DNA from: Sipunculus nudus | Lineage: Eukaryota > Annelida > Sipuncula > Golfingiida > Sipunculidae | Direction: 5' to 3' | Assembly (NCBI GenBank): GCA_026874595.1 | Contig: CM049319.1 | Coordinates: forward strand, 14,223,601-14,287,600 | Length of the DNA stretch: 64,000 nucleotides | In this document: positions 20,719-31,534 of the stretch, one piece after another | Numbering within the stretch: position 1 is the first letter of the stretch | How the letters are laid out: the number at the start of each line of letters is the position of its first letter | Position numbers and translations under genes: made by a program | Notes under the pieces: generated by a model | Databases searched by the model: none | Told to the model about the DNA's origin: nothing | Seen by the model: the letters and a program-made list of their open reading frames with translations, nothing else

Positions 20719-22230
20719 TTTTAGTATTATTATTAAAATGTAAACTTTTGGCTTTCTAAATAATAGAAATAATCATTTTTAATTTCCATATGAAGAATTG
20801 AAATTCAAATGAAAAAAGAGGCAATTCGCAAGTAATTAATCTATATGTGAATTGTCCCTTTGAAAACAAAAGCGTATTATGGTTATTGTAATTCTGAAGT
20901 TTTGTAATACCATCAGTTTAATTGTTGTCTTGTAAGAATATCAAGGCACAGAGAGAGAATGTAATTTCCTTCTGAGAGGCTATATTCACCAATATATATC
21001 TGTAACTGCGATACTTCAATTATATTTTGAACAGAAAGTGGCGGGAGGAAAGCGTCTGACTACCTGTCGTTACGGAAGAGTAAAGGTCAATTCATAAATG
21101 ATATACATAATAAATAAAATGTTATACACATTAAGAAACTAAGAAACGCGCATACACATTCTTATTATATAAAGTAAGATAACTATTTTCAATTATTATC
21201 AAAAACTATCAATGGGATTCTGTTTTTCTGGACCCTTAATATGTGTGATATTAAACCGCCGGAAATCAGGAAAAAAACACAGACCTCATTAGTTAAAAAT
21301 ACTTTACGTGAATTGGGCATATTTACATGTATCAGATCTTATTAAATTGTCTAAGTGACTTGCAATTTAAAACTGAATACAACATGAACAACTGTTATGA
21401 CCGTGATCTTGTTCTGTAGTGTTTTTCAAATGTATTCACATATATGGATTATCTTATTTTTACTAATATTTGATACCCTGACTAAGCCAACACCTGGGGT
21501 ACAGGAACAATAGGCCTTACAAGATCATGGAAAATCGTATTTGCTGAGCTAATGTGAAGGGTACAATCCGCACAGGAGTATTGGAAAAGTTGCCCCCCCC
21601 CCCCTCCGGCCAAAACAGCGTACCGGCTGACATGACAAATAGCCAGCACCACCTGTTAACAACTAACTGAACTAAGGGTGTTTTCCTGTAACTTCTGGGA
21701 TATTGGGGTCTTCCCTGGGTATTTCACCGCAGATAAAGCGTGGGTCTCTCAGTGGTCGCCATCCTTGAACTAATGCATGACCTACTAACATGCAAATAGC
21801 AGTTAAAAAAAATACAAGATGCTGCCATCTCAATGACCCCCCCTCCTTGCATAGGATTACGTTTTATTAATATTTTGCAGTGGCAACTGTAATTGTGTTT
21901 AATGGCCTGAAAATATACATTGAACTGTATTCTGTTTAACAATGTGTTGCTCATTAATATTTTGTAATATTTAATACAAACCGTTTACCAAAAGTTATTA
22001 CATATATAGTGAAGGAATGAGACTTAGACTGAATGAATCGAAAATATCCAAACCAGAGTATTTTGTCAATGGAGTAAAATGAATGATCTATTTTCCCCAC
22101 AATATTTCAATCATTTTGATTATGTTCAAAGTTACTGGTGAGATGCCGAAAGGATTAAATATTTGATTGGTTATTTAGTGTCGTTAATATTTAAAAAAAT
22201 GTAACTATCAAAGTGTGGTATCACATAAGC
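20718..22230. other. AT-rich intergenic DNA
   Basis: A poly-C run near 21593-21604 is the only marked feature. No gene seen. Confidence 0.5.
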
Positions 22231-22690
22231 AGTGATATAGTCAAATCCGAGTGCAATTCCGGGCCCAGGCCACTCTACAGTCCAAGTCCAAGTCGGAGTC
22301 CTTGAATTCGAGTCCAAGTCCACTAACCTCGAGTTCTAGTCATTTGGGACCCGGGTCCAAGCCCGAGTCCGAAACAAATATCCTTAAATGCATATCATAT
22401 TATTATCATATTAATTTTTAGTAAGTTGAAGCATGCTTTTACTTTAATGGTAAATTACATTTATTGCCACTATGCTAAGCATTACATGCTGTATATAGTG
22501 TTATTATTTTGTAATATTAAATATCTGTAGTTCGCACAGGTACATCAGTCTTAATAATATTTTTATTGGACTCGAGATGGACACGTTCTTATTTCCCAAT
22601 CCCTTACCTCAATGTCCGAGTACAAGTCCGAGTCCAGGACCCTCGAGTCCAAGTCCGAGTCCCTAAAAACGTACGGACTCCTATATCACT
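22231..22690. mobile_element. GAGTCC-rich foldback element, copy A (best preserved)
   Basis: Ends are inverted: AGTGATATAG (22231-22240) and CTATATCACT (22681-22690). Inside each end lies a degenerate hexamer array of GAGTCC/AAGTCC (22250-22370 and 22600-22670), enclosing about 230 bases of AT-rich DNA with TAGTTCGCAC near 22530. No coding capacity, so non-autonomous. Four related stretches lie at 49345-50275, 50985-51190, 57716-57913 and 60398-60826. Confidence 0.65.
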
Positions 22691-23480
22691 AACCGTGTGA
22701 GACTCCATGACACTTGGTCACGAAACCATGAGGAACCTGAAGGTCGTAAAAATATATAAATAATATCTCTGGGCGTGAAATGTTTCACCTTAAATTTATT
22801 TTACTGTCAAAATTTAATGTTAATTAAATTATTCCCACCTGTAAATAGGAGGAACGAAATATAGAATTTGATCTGAATAAAATTTGTGGTGCTATGGTGT
22901 GTGCTTTCTGAGTGTTAACATTTACCATCATACGTAGGCATTATGCGACGTCTATACGGCCAACAGGGGACTTTCAATTTCAGCCTGTCCACGACCTGCA
23001 AGTATCAGGGATGTCATAATCTCCGTGACACCTGGCCGTGAGCCAGTCCGATTAGTCCCCCGATCCTCTTTCGGAGGGCCTTGCTTTCCCATAATGAATT
23101 TGAGATCGCTACACATGTTTGAAGTCAAGCCGGCTCAAAGGTCTAAACACTGATTCTCCATGTAAATACGCGTGTGAATTCTGTCGCATGTACCCGTCCT
23201 TGTATTTGAACATGGAGATCAGTACAGCTATTATAGCTTCGGGAAGGAGGTTATGCGTTTATCCCCGTTGGTGTGTATATTTGTTATAAAACATAACTCA
23301 CGCAATGATGAACGGAATCTCACTTTTCGAGAATCTGCCATTGGAGAATCGATAAGGTTTTGGTGTGGACCAAGAACGTTCAGGAACGTTATCAAGAAAT
23401 ATTCACAAATTTACATTCACTTATCCACGAATGGACCTAGGAATATGGGCCGAATAAGTTAATACAAACACAGTTTTGGG
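22691..23480. other. Intergenic DNA with a GC-richer patch
   Basis: 22925-23200 is less AT-rich and non-repetitive but has no supported exon. The small open frames at 23253-23682 run into a dispersed repeat. Confidence 0.4.
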
Positions 23481-23484
23481 AGTA

Positions 23485-23620
23485 TTCCCACAAGGCGGAG
23501 GCTTGCATTTCTTAGAATGCAGATTCCTATTAACCTCTGCCAAGACTGCCAAGGAGGTTATGTTTGAAGCATGTCCCAATGTTAGATTTTTGCGGAAATC
23601 TTTTGGACCATTTTGGTTAA
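23485..23620. repeat. Dispersed repeat with GGCGGAGG and CCTCTGCCAA motifs
   Basis: GGCGGAGGCTTGCAT and AGAATGCA recur at 55487-55520 (GGCGGAGGCCTGCAT, AGAATGCA). The following ACCTCTGCCAAG and CCAAGGAGGTTATGTTT motifs resemble a repeat I recall from other marine animals; that is unverified. The reading frame across it is not a gene. Confidence 0.45.
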
Positions 23621-26600
23621 CACCTTATTTTGCTCTGCTTTTTCCTTTGTTTGTTCCTACACAATCGCCCTGGAAGTTTTAGCTACAGTAAATATCAGTA
23701 TAAATCAACAGAGCCTTATGTTTTTCATCAAAATCGACCAAAAGTCATGCTCGTTGTTACCGAAAGGTGAAAAATCTTGATTTGTGAGGGATTTTTATGT
23801 ACGGCTACCACGTGACATGCGTGCTCAGTTTACGTATTGTGCCACTGATTGTGCCGGGTGCAAGTCTATTTCCACTTGTGTACATGAGTACGTTTTGAGA
23901 ACCAAATATTCGCAGATACTAAAATTTCCTAATGTGTAAACCCTATGCTTTATGTATATCTAACCCATCTGGTATGTGGATAAGACCCTGTAAAGCAATT
24001 TTAGTCACGAAGTACTTCTGTTCCTACACAATATTTGAAAATAACAAAACAATATAAAAACACTCCGGCGAGACAAAAAATGAACTGTAAAAGATACTAA
24101 TTTCATGTATAACATACGAAACGGTTTTCTGGACCTGTAGGTTAATTGAATTTATGCTTTCTGTACCTGTCGTCTAACTGAATATATGATATATAATATT
24201 TATGGATGCCCATTGAAATATTGAAAAAAATGGATTGAAAATTGATTTCAGTATGTAAGCTGAAATGAATTAATGATACATAAGCTTTATTTACTGGAAT
24301 GAAACTAAACCTATAAACATCAGATTATATATTATTGTAATGCAATAAGGTCAGCCTCTGAAAAAAAGGAATATATTTGCCAATTTGTATCATTTCAACC
24401 CCCAATTAAAAAGCTGTGTGATTATTTTTTTATTGTGATAAATATTTAACTATTCAAAGTAACATTTTATTATTCAAAGTAAGGCTGGCAACTCGTGAAC
24501 AACGGTTCATATCAAGAGGATCGCAAATAAATGTAGGTTTATTCATGAGGTTTTTCTTCTTATATTTGACCTTTACTTTCTCATTAGAGTTAGAGTAAAT
24601 TGTGTGTATATTAAAGTTTAAGAAAAAATGCTATGGGCACCAATGAGTTTATCAACGAAAAAAATACTTCTCTGTCTCGCAAGAGGTCGCCATATAGGGA
24701 ATCATTTTCACCTCTATCACGGTCTTAATATAATTGAATGATTTTTATTTTAATAGAAACTGTTGTAATCTAAATGTCCACTAGTCCCTTTTCCGCAATA
24801 AAAACATCAGCAAAACAGCAGACTTAGTTTATCATTAACATCATTTTCATGTACTGAATCAAATCAAACTGTCACTATAGTAACACGTCTTACATTTAAC
24901 CTAGCTGTGGCAACCCGACTCAGTAGGCAATCAGATAATTGGGCTGGAAAGCCTACTCGAGTCGTGATTCAAGTAATATTGAGGAATTTATCGCAGTAGT
25001 CTTGCATTAAGTCGCATTCATATAGTGGTAAACGGCCATAATCTCAATATTATGCTAAGAATGATGAACTCACACAACAGTGTACAAGTGAGCTCACAAC
25101 CAAAACTGAAACACCGTCTCTATGGTCACGGGTCATTTCCTGTATCGCCTGCAAGCTGCCTGCAACCTGTAACCCGTGCGCGCCATGCTTGTGTTCATGC
25201 GGTCAAAATTCAACAAACATGCCGACGGGATTACCAATGTGCTGGGTAAAAAGGGAACTTCTCCTGCTCATGTTTGGTATTATTAGAAAGTATACAAAAA
25301 ATGCTAACGATTGGTCTGGTTTATGTTGATTGACAGTGTACTTGCAGGCCATGAAGCGTTGTCAGAAATGACGAAAATATTTGCATCTTCATAAGGCCTT
25401 ATAATGCGTTCCTCAGACTTAGATGTAATGACACTCTGGCGCCAGTTATCTGGTCGTAATAACAGAGGGTCGACATGACACTAATTTTAACCTCACAACA
25501 TTTTACACTTCTAAATTTTACTAAATCAGATATTAATTACTTTTTTCTATTAAGGGTATGCGTTGGCATTTTCTACTGAATGCCGTGTAGGTGGCACGAC
25601 TTGAGTGTGAATATTCCATTGACATCTGCAGATAAAGCTGAATTGGCCGGCAAGGTAACTTTATACAGGGTAGACCATATATTGATTGTTTTGGCAGGAG
25701 GCATCGCCCGACATTCATTCATAATATCTTCCGGTTTACTTGTGAATAAATTTTAAATAATCGTTTTTTAATACGAAGGCTTTTTTTGTCTTATTTATAA
25801 AAACAGAGAAAATATATCATCTTACAACTTCTATTTGTAATTTTCTCTCCTGTGAAATACATGTATACAGATAATACACAATACATATAAATACATCATA
25901 AATTAGAATGGGCCGGGTGCCATTTTCTACGTATTTGTTTGTTATGTTGAATCATTAAAGATTTATTATGATTGTTATAATTATTATGATCATTATTATT
26001 ATAATCATTTTATTATTATTATTATTATTTGGAACTTCAGAATTGTTCAATACCGTAAAGTCCATATTTATTTAGGTAAACAATTCTTTAAAATACTTTT
26101 AAAAAGTTCTATGTAGGTGGATCCTTTAGGCCATGAATATTAAAAGTCTATGATTAATCAAATGCAGTAAAAAGATCAGGTCGGACGCATGTAGTCTCCT
26201 CAACTGTAATTAATATATTGATCAAATGCAGGTTGTGAACTGGTTTCTCTGGTTCTCCACAAACATCAAACTACCACGCATATAGTGACGTCATGTATGT
26301 CGTCTGCTCCAAGTGTTTACCCGCCAGACAGACGGAGATCGTCTTACAAGAACCCGACAAGACCTGTTTGCATATTTCCAGTCTCTCCTACTTTTGACCG
26401 CGGTGATTGTATTGTAGTATGCGTAAGAGGCGCGCCAGCCCACTTTGGGGTCGAGAGCGAACGGGGGCGAGGAGGAAGGTGCAAAATATTTTCCGTTCTG
26501 TCACTAGGAATGATTTTTTTTTATCTTTCTAACTTGTCTTATTGTTTTCTCCTTTTGTTTATATTATTATTTCTGTGCACGCAGGTGAGGTATTATGTTT

Positions 26601-27780
26601 CACCATGGTTTGTTATAGGTGGTGTGTCTTTTAGCAACTTTACACAAAAGTTATCAACGAATTTTCATGGAATTATATTGAAGATTATGATAACTTTCCA
26701 TTCAAATTTTGGAGGGAATCTGGGTCACCATATTTTTAATTCAAAGGATTTTGTACAATTTTTGACACACGGCTATTTCTTTGTCCTGGTCGAATGCCAC
26801 AGCCCATTCATTGGTATAAAGGGGCGACTTTGTTCTAAAACATTTGTTCCTTTATGAGACAAAACACGAACCTTAAAAAGATTAATTCCTTCTTGAAGTT
26901 TTCTGTGAAGTTTTCTCACAATAAAAAATTACCTAAAAGTATTTTCTCTTTGCAGGGATACTTATTTTTTGGCAAATCAATTTACTTTTTTCAGTCTTTA
27001 CTTTTTGTACATCAGCAAGGCCACCTCATTCCATCCTCAACAAACGGCCGACCGAAAATGAGTATTTTGTATTGATCTTCCCATAGTTTAAACCTCAAAG
27101 TGTTTTATGGTATATTTAAATACCATGGTGCAGACCCAACGACAAAAGGCAGTCTAACTAGATCCGAGTGTATTAATCACCAAACCGCACATATAAAGCC
27201 AGTGTAAATGATATACTTGCATACTCTGTGGTGAGCTCCTCGTCTTTGCTCTTAGGTTTTAAGGTGGGGGTGCAGGGTGCATTTTTGGTTTTCATTAAAT
27301 ATATAAAACATGCAATTACGCTCTGAGTAAGATTACATTTCCTTATATTTATGAAAATATAAGTGAAGATCATGAAATGTTCAACCATAATACTGGTTTG
27401 TATATTTCCTTAGAGTGGAAAAAATATGAAACTTAAATATCAGAGTATGTAAACAGTATAATATATAAATATGTAAATAATGTGCCAACACTGATTATGT
27501 ACAGTGGACCCCCCCCCCCCCCCCTTTTTTTTTCAAAATCCTGTTTCTGCCCCTGCCTATATCGGGTGTCAGACCACCTAGCCTTGTAGTACGGCATTTA
27601 TAATTATTCTCATCTACAGTCACGTGGGCGAGGCGATTGCTCATCGGTTTTGTAGTCCTGATAAAATGGTAAGGTTATTGCGCACATGTTGACAAGCTCA
27701 AAAACTCATAATAATTATATCAGTTGATGCTGCAAAATGAATTTCGAATATCAACATGGGTGTTTATTCTACCTCAGTGC
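23621..27780. other. AT-rich intergenic DNA with one GC-richer patch
   Basis: No repeats of note except a poly-C plus poly-T run at 27509-27533. The patch 26270-26490 is GC-richer and starts a 190-codon open frame (26285-26857), the longest frame outside the retroelement. Its second half is Phe/Ile/Leu-rich translation of AT-rich DNA, has no known domain, and I do not call it a gene. Confidence 0.4.
26286..26293. promoter_or_regulatory. Palindromic CRE (TGACGTCA)
   Basis: A perfect eight-base cAMP-response-element palindrome at the edge of the GC-richer patch at 26270-26490. A single site of this length can occur by chance. Confidence 0.25.
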
Positions 27781-27789
27781 AGTCAATAA

Positions 27790-27955
27790 ATACGTTTTTA
27801 AATATTCCTAAAAATGGTTTAATTTCCTGAAAAATAAATGTCACAGATGCATTGAGATTATTGTAATCTTATGTATAATCTAAAAGCACTTGTGCATCTG
27901 TGACGTTTAATTTTCAGAAACATAATCCATTTTACGAATATATAAACACTAATGT
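27790..27955. mobile_element. 160-bp foldback (MITE- or pre-miRNA-like hairpin)
   Basis: Left arm (about 27795-27851) and right arm (27893-27955) are imperfect reverse complements over 55-60 bases. The inner 28 bases are strongest (27824-27851 against 27893-27920: ATGTCACAGATGCA with TGCATCTGTGACGT), and the outer parts match with small indels. The loop is about 41 bases. No coding potential. Arm length and decay favour a MITE over a microRNA precursor. Confidence 0.6.
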
Positions 27956-27997
27956 CTTAGGAAATGCTTAGGAACTGTTTATTATACCTGGCTAGGA

Positions 27998-27998
<1 letters not shown>

Positions 27999-28087
<89 letters not shown>

Positions 28088-28091
28088 TATA
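27999..28091. repeat. Interrupted (TA)n microsatellite
   Basis: About 90 bases of TA with small interruptions that themselves fold on each other. Confidence 0.9.
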
Positions 28092-28699
28092 AGCAAAATT
28101 TGAAATTCACCCTAAAATTTATGGGTTTACTCTTATTGAAATATATGAAAAAAAAGTTATATTATTTTTAAAGAATTAATTTGTATGGGCTAAGAATGTA
28201 TTTGAAAGGTATGAAAAGTAGTTCTTACCGAGCAAGTTACCTTCTGAAAATTCTTAGGTGGATAAAGTGTAGTTCAAAGTTCAAATCCCTAGTTCAGGAC
28301 CCATGATACCAAAAAGTGTCTGCGTGATACCACCGACACAATCTTCAAAATAAATCAACTTGCTCCTCATTCAAAAGTTTTGGCCCACGACATGTTTAAA
28401 AGCGGACTCGCCAGTTCTGTGGGTTCGTCTATAAACAAGCAATTATTCTGTATTTGGGCGGTACATCTGCGATCATTGATGGGTTTAACCTTGTCCGGCT
28501 TTTTAAATGACACTGAGAATAACAAAATAGAAATCAACTTTAGAGTTACCGAAACTGCTTATGTTTCCTTTGATGGCGTATTAATACATCTGCCTCGGTC
28601 GGAGAACCGCCTTCTTTCGCCGGAACTGGGTACAACCACGGGGTTGTGGGATTTATTTTAAGACCCTCATAATGTCTTTTAATTTCCCCAAGATCTAAG

Positions 28700-29050
28700 C
28701 GGATAAATGAAATATTAAGTCAATTAAGTAATTAACATTTGCCTGCGAGGGAATTATGTGATTTCACTCAGACAGAAGGGAAACAACCGAATGGTTTTAA
28801 TAATAATGTTAAGTTTAAGTAAAACATTTATAAGGTAATAGGGTAAACACCTTCGTATTTCTGATTATGCAGTTTTATGGCCCACTGTTTGCAAGGCGAC
28901 GCTCCCGTTGCCAGGAAACTAGCAGGTGATTGATCTCTCTCTACGTACCTGGCGATTGCTGGGAGAGTTTCGCCCAATCCTAAATTATTATCTGCTTAGG
29001 AGAGTATAGCGCCATGACCTTCAGTAGATTCTGTTCTGGTTTACAGAAAA
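28700..29050. other. Non-repetitive island, conserved-noncoding candidate
   Basis: Complex sequence with moderate GC (28870-29030) and no reading frame, following (TA)n-rich DNA. No conservation test is possible here. Confidence 0.2.
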
Positions 29051-29416
29051 GGAGAACCAATTGTTACAAGACTGTCCGTTTCACAAGAAATGTATACCAT
29101 TAATGTGAACTTCATACACACTTTATGTGCACAATATTGCTTGCAAAAATTATACATAAAAATTATACATAAAAATATTTTTTTTAACATTTGGCCATAA
29201 AAAAAAGTTATCTTATTATAATATATAGTTCACACCTAACTTAGTCAACTATATTGTATATTTTACATTTATTCAATAATTATTAATCTAAAATATCAGT
29301 TTTCTAGTTTTTAGTTTTTAACATATTACTGCATTATTCAGCAGTGTTAATTTTCCTGCATGCGGGCAAATAAACAAAGGTGCACATTTATACGTTAATG
29401 AGGACATTCAAAATAA

Positions 29417-29419
<3 letters not shown>

Positions 29420-29504
<85 letters not shown>

Positions 29505-29526
29505 TAGAAGGTAGAGTTACCCTCCG
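29420..29526. repeat. (TA)n-(GA)n microsatellite joined to CCTTCTAT motif
   Basis: TA repeat 29420-29452 and GA repeat 29453-29503, followed at once by the reverse complement (one mismatch in 23) of the motif at 610-632. Another case of this motif sitting exactly at a dinucleotide array. Confidence 0.7.
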
Positions 29527-29822
29527 ATACTGGAACATAACCGGGCAAAGAGGTTAGTTGTTGTTTTTGTTTATATATAATACAAAGATATATTACCAGG
29601 ATGCTCTATTAGCATAGTGATTTGCAATAGTGATTTGCAATAGGGACCTAGAAGCAGTGAACGTATCAGTAGTAAACATATGATATAAATACACAATATA
29701 GTATGAAAATACACAATATATAATATATAAGGCTAATATACAATACTCTACTTATACCAAGTGGACTCCACTCGATAAACTCACCATGGGATAGTGGATA
29801 ACGCCATGTCCCTCAACACTGT

Positions 29823-29842
29823 CCCCCCCCCCCCCCCCCCCC
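29823..29842. repeat. 20-base poly-C tract
   Basis: Uninterrupted C20, one of more than a dozen poly-C or poly-G runs of at least ten bases in the window. Confidence 0.95.
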
Positions 29843-29920
29843 GAATCGCACAAAGCATAATCTCGTAATCTCGTAAAGTCTCGGCTTTTCAAACCACGCC
29901 GTTAGCTTCATTCTAACCAC

Positions 29921-29990
29921 ATTCACCTGATGGTCGGGTCGCATCCCGTGAAACAGACTGTTGTGAATTAACAGTGTTGTTTTTCTTCAG
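29921..29990 (+). ncRNA. Hammerhead-like ribozyme motif with a damaged core
   Basis: Stem I strand ATTCAC (29921-29926) pairs perfectly with GTGAAT (29963-29968). Between them lie CTGATG (29927-29932, where the canonical core would continue with A9 but G is found), stem II CGGG/CCCG (29935-29938 with 29945-29948), GAA (29950-29952), stem III ACA-GAC-TGT (29953-29961) and U17 (29962), a GUU cleavage triplet. Only the A9 position and a U-U opposition at the base of stem II depart from the type I hammerhead. It is followed by TTTTTCTTCAG and then (TA)n. Its 3' half recurs at 500-552 and 40210-40255. Confidence 0.65.
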
Positions 29991-29995
29991 AGTTA

Positions 29996-29999
29996 TATA

Positions 30000-30050
<51 letters not shown>

Positions 30051-30101
30051 ATCTATTTGTGAATACATATACACTTATACACACACACACACACACAAAC
30101 A

Positions 30102-30150
<49 letters not shown>
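29996..30150. repeat. (TA)n-(CA)n-(TA)n compound microsatellite
   Basis: TA 29996-30048, CA about 30080-30096, TA about 30105-30150, starting directly after the hammerhead-like unit. Tyr/Ile reading frames across it are artefacts. Confidence 0.9.
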
Positions 30151-30153
<3 letters not shown>

Positions 30154-30624
30154 CATGTAGCCTATTACAACATGCCATGTAATACTTTATTGTAATCATG
30201 ACACTTTTTTTAATGTATACTTAAATATATGCTGGTTCCACATGTAGAATATGGCTTTAATATAACAAAATTCCTGCCAACACGAAAACCATACTTCTAA
30301 TGTTGCATAATATTTGAATAGAATGTTTGTAAAAAGATCACTGCTGTTGATCATAGTATGAATTTCTTATGAAAGCTACAAAAGTGCACAATTAAAATTT
30401 TAGTGCACTAAATTTTATGCATATGACAAGAAGCTACATTGAGAAGCGATCGTTAACTCTGTCAATTATGACTTCTTTAATATCCCGTATTATTGTCTTC
30501 ATGTCGCTCAACTCTGCCAAATTTAGTTTTCACAAATTGACCCATAATGATAATTTTACAACAAATTAGCACTAATAACCAACCCTCATCATTTCAATAT
30601 CAAGTTAATACTTCATTCATGTCG

Positions 30625-30860
30625 TAATAGCTTAACGAGGTTTTATCCATTTGTTGTGTTAACTGATGAGAGGAAATTACAGGCCATTACATTAATTGCT
30701 CATCCCTCCTGCAACAGCGAGCTGGCTAGGATAATTCCTGCTGTTCTTTTTAATGAGCCATCAGTTGTTATTTCAAGTAGACCTGTTTGCTTTTGTGATA
30801 ATTAGATATTAATTATAAGATAGGTGACACCAGGACGGCCTTGACTGTAAAAGTATTTTT
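30625..30860. other. Non-repetitive ORF-free island, conserved-noncoding candidate
   Basis: About 235 bases of high-complexity sequence with several homeodomain-type cores (TTAATTG, TAATTAG, TTAATGAG), no repeats and no reading frame, bounded by AT-rich decayed DNA. The look is that of a developmental enhancer; that is pattern recognition, not proof. Confidence 0.3.
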
Positions 30861-31472
30861 CAAAACAGTTTCTGTTAAATATGCTTTTTCTAGATCCAGC
30901 GTTTTCGTAAAAAAACATTGACGTTAGGGTAACACAGAATTAACGATGTAGTAAGCCATGTCTGTCTTTAGTATAATGTAGCGGATATTACACCAATATT
31001 AATCATAATGCAACCCTTGTTCTTGTCCTTGATTAACAATTTCCTTTGTTAATTGAACGATGACCAACATATCTATAATTCACACGTTTAGTATCATGGG
31101 CGTTTATTCACATATTAATATCTAAGGTTTGAATTAAACTTATTAAGATACCATCCCTGGCGAAAACCTTTAAATTTGAATCCATCCAAAAACGGTTTCA
31201 AATGGATATTAGTCGTTAATCATAGTTTAAACCTGAATTCTTAAATTGTGATTAATTAAAAAAAGTTTCATTTTAACTTTGAAAAAAAATGTAAGAGGAT
31301 GTTGAGATGTTGTTAAGAAGTTTGATATTAGCCCACTAAAGGCCGTTTGCTGTTACTGGTTGTTTTAAAATGTTTGCCATTTAAAAATTGAGCAAAAAAT
31401 GTTCAAAATGTTAAAATTTATATGAAAATAAATGTATATCTCATAAATTCATGTACCATCAAAAGAAAAACT

Positions 31473-31534
<62 letters not shown>

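Noticed and set aside
26285-26857. 190-codon open frame, the longest outside the retroelement, starting in a GC-richer patch beside a CRE.
   Set aside because: No recognisable domain. The second half is hydrophobic translation of AT-rich DNA and composition changes abruptly within the frame. RNA evidence would be needed to accept an exon here.
29974-30195. Open frames rich in Tyr/Ile over TA arrays (also at 34957-35287 and 63519-63770).
   Set aside because: Pure microsatellite translation.
30663-30690. CTGATGAGAGGAAA as a third hammerhead core.
   Set aside because: There is no room for stem II between the two conserved boxes and no matching stem I.
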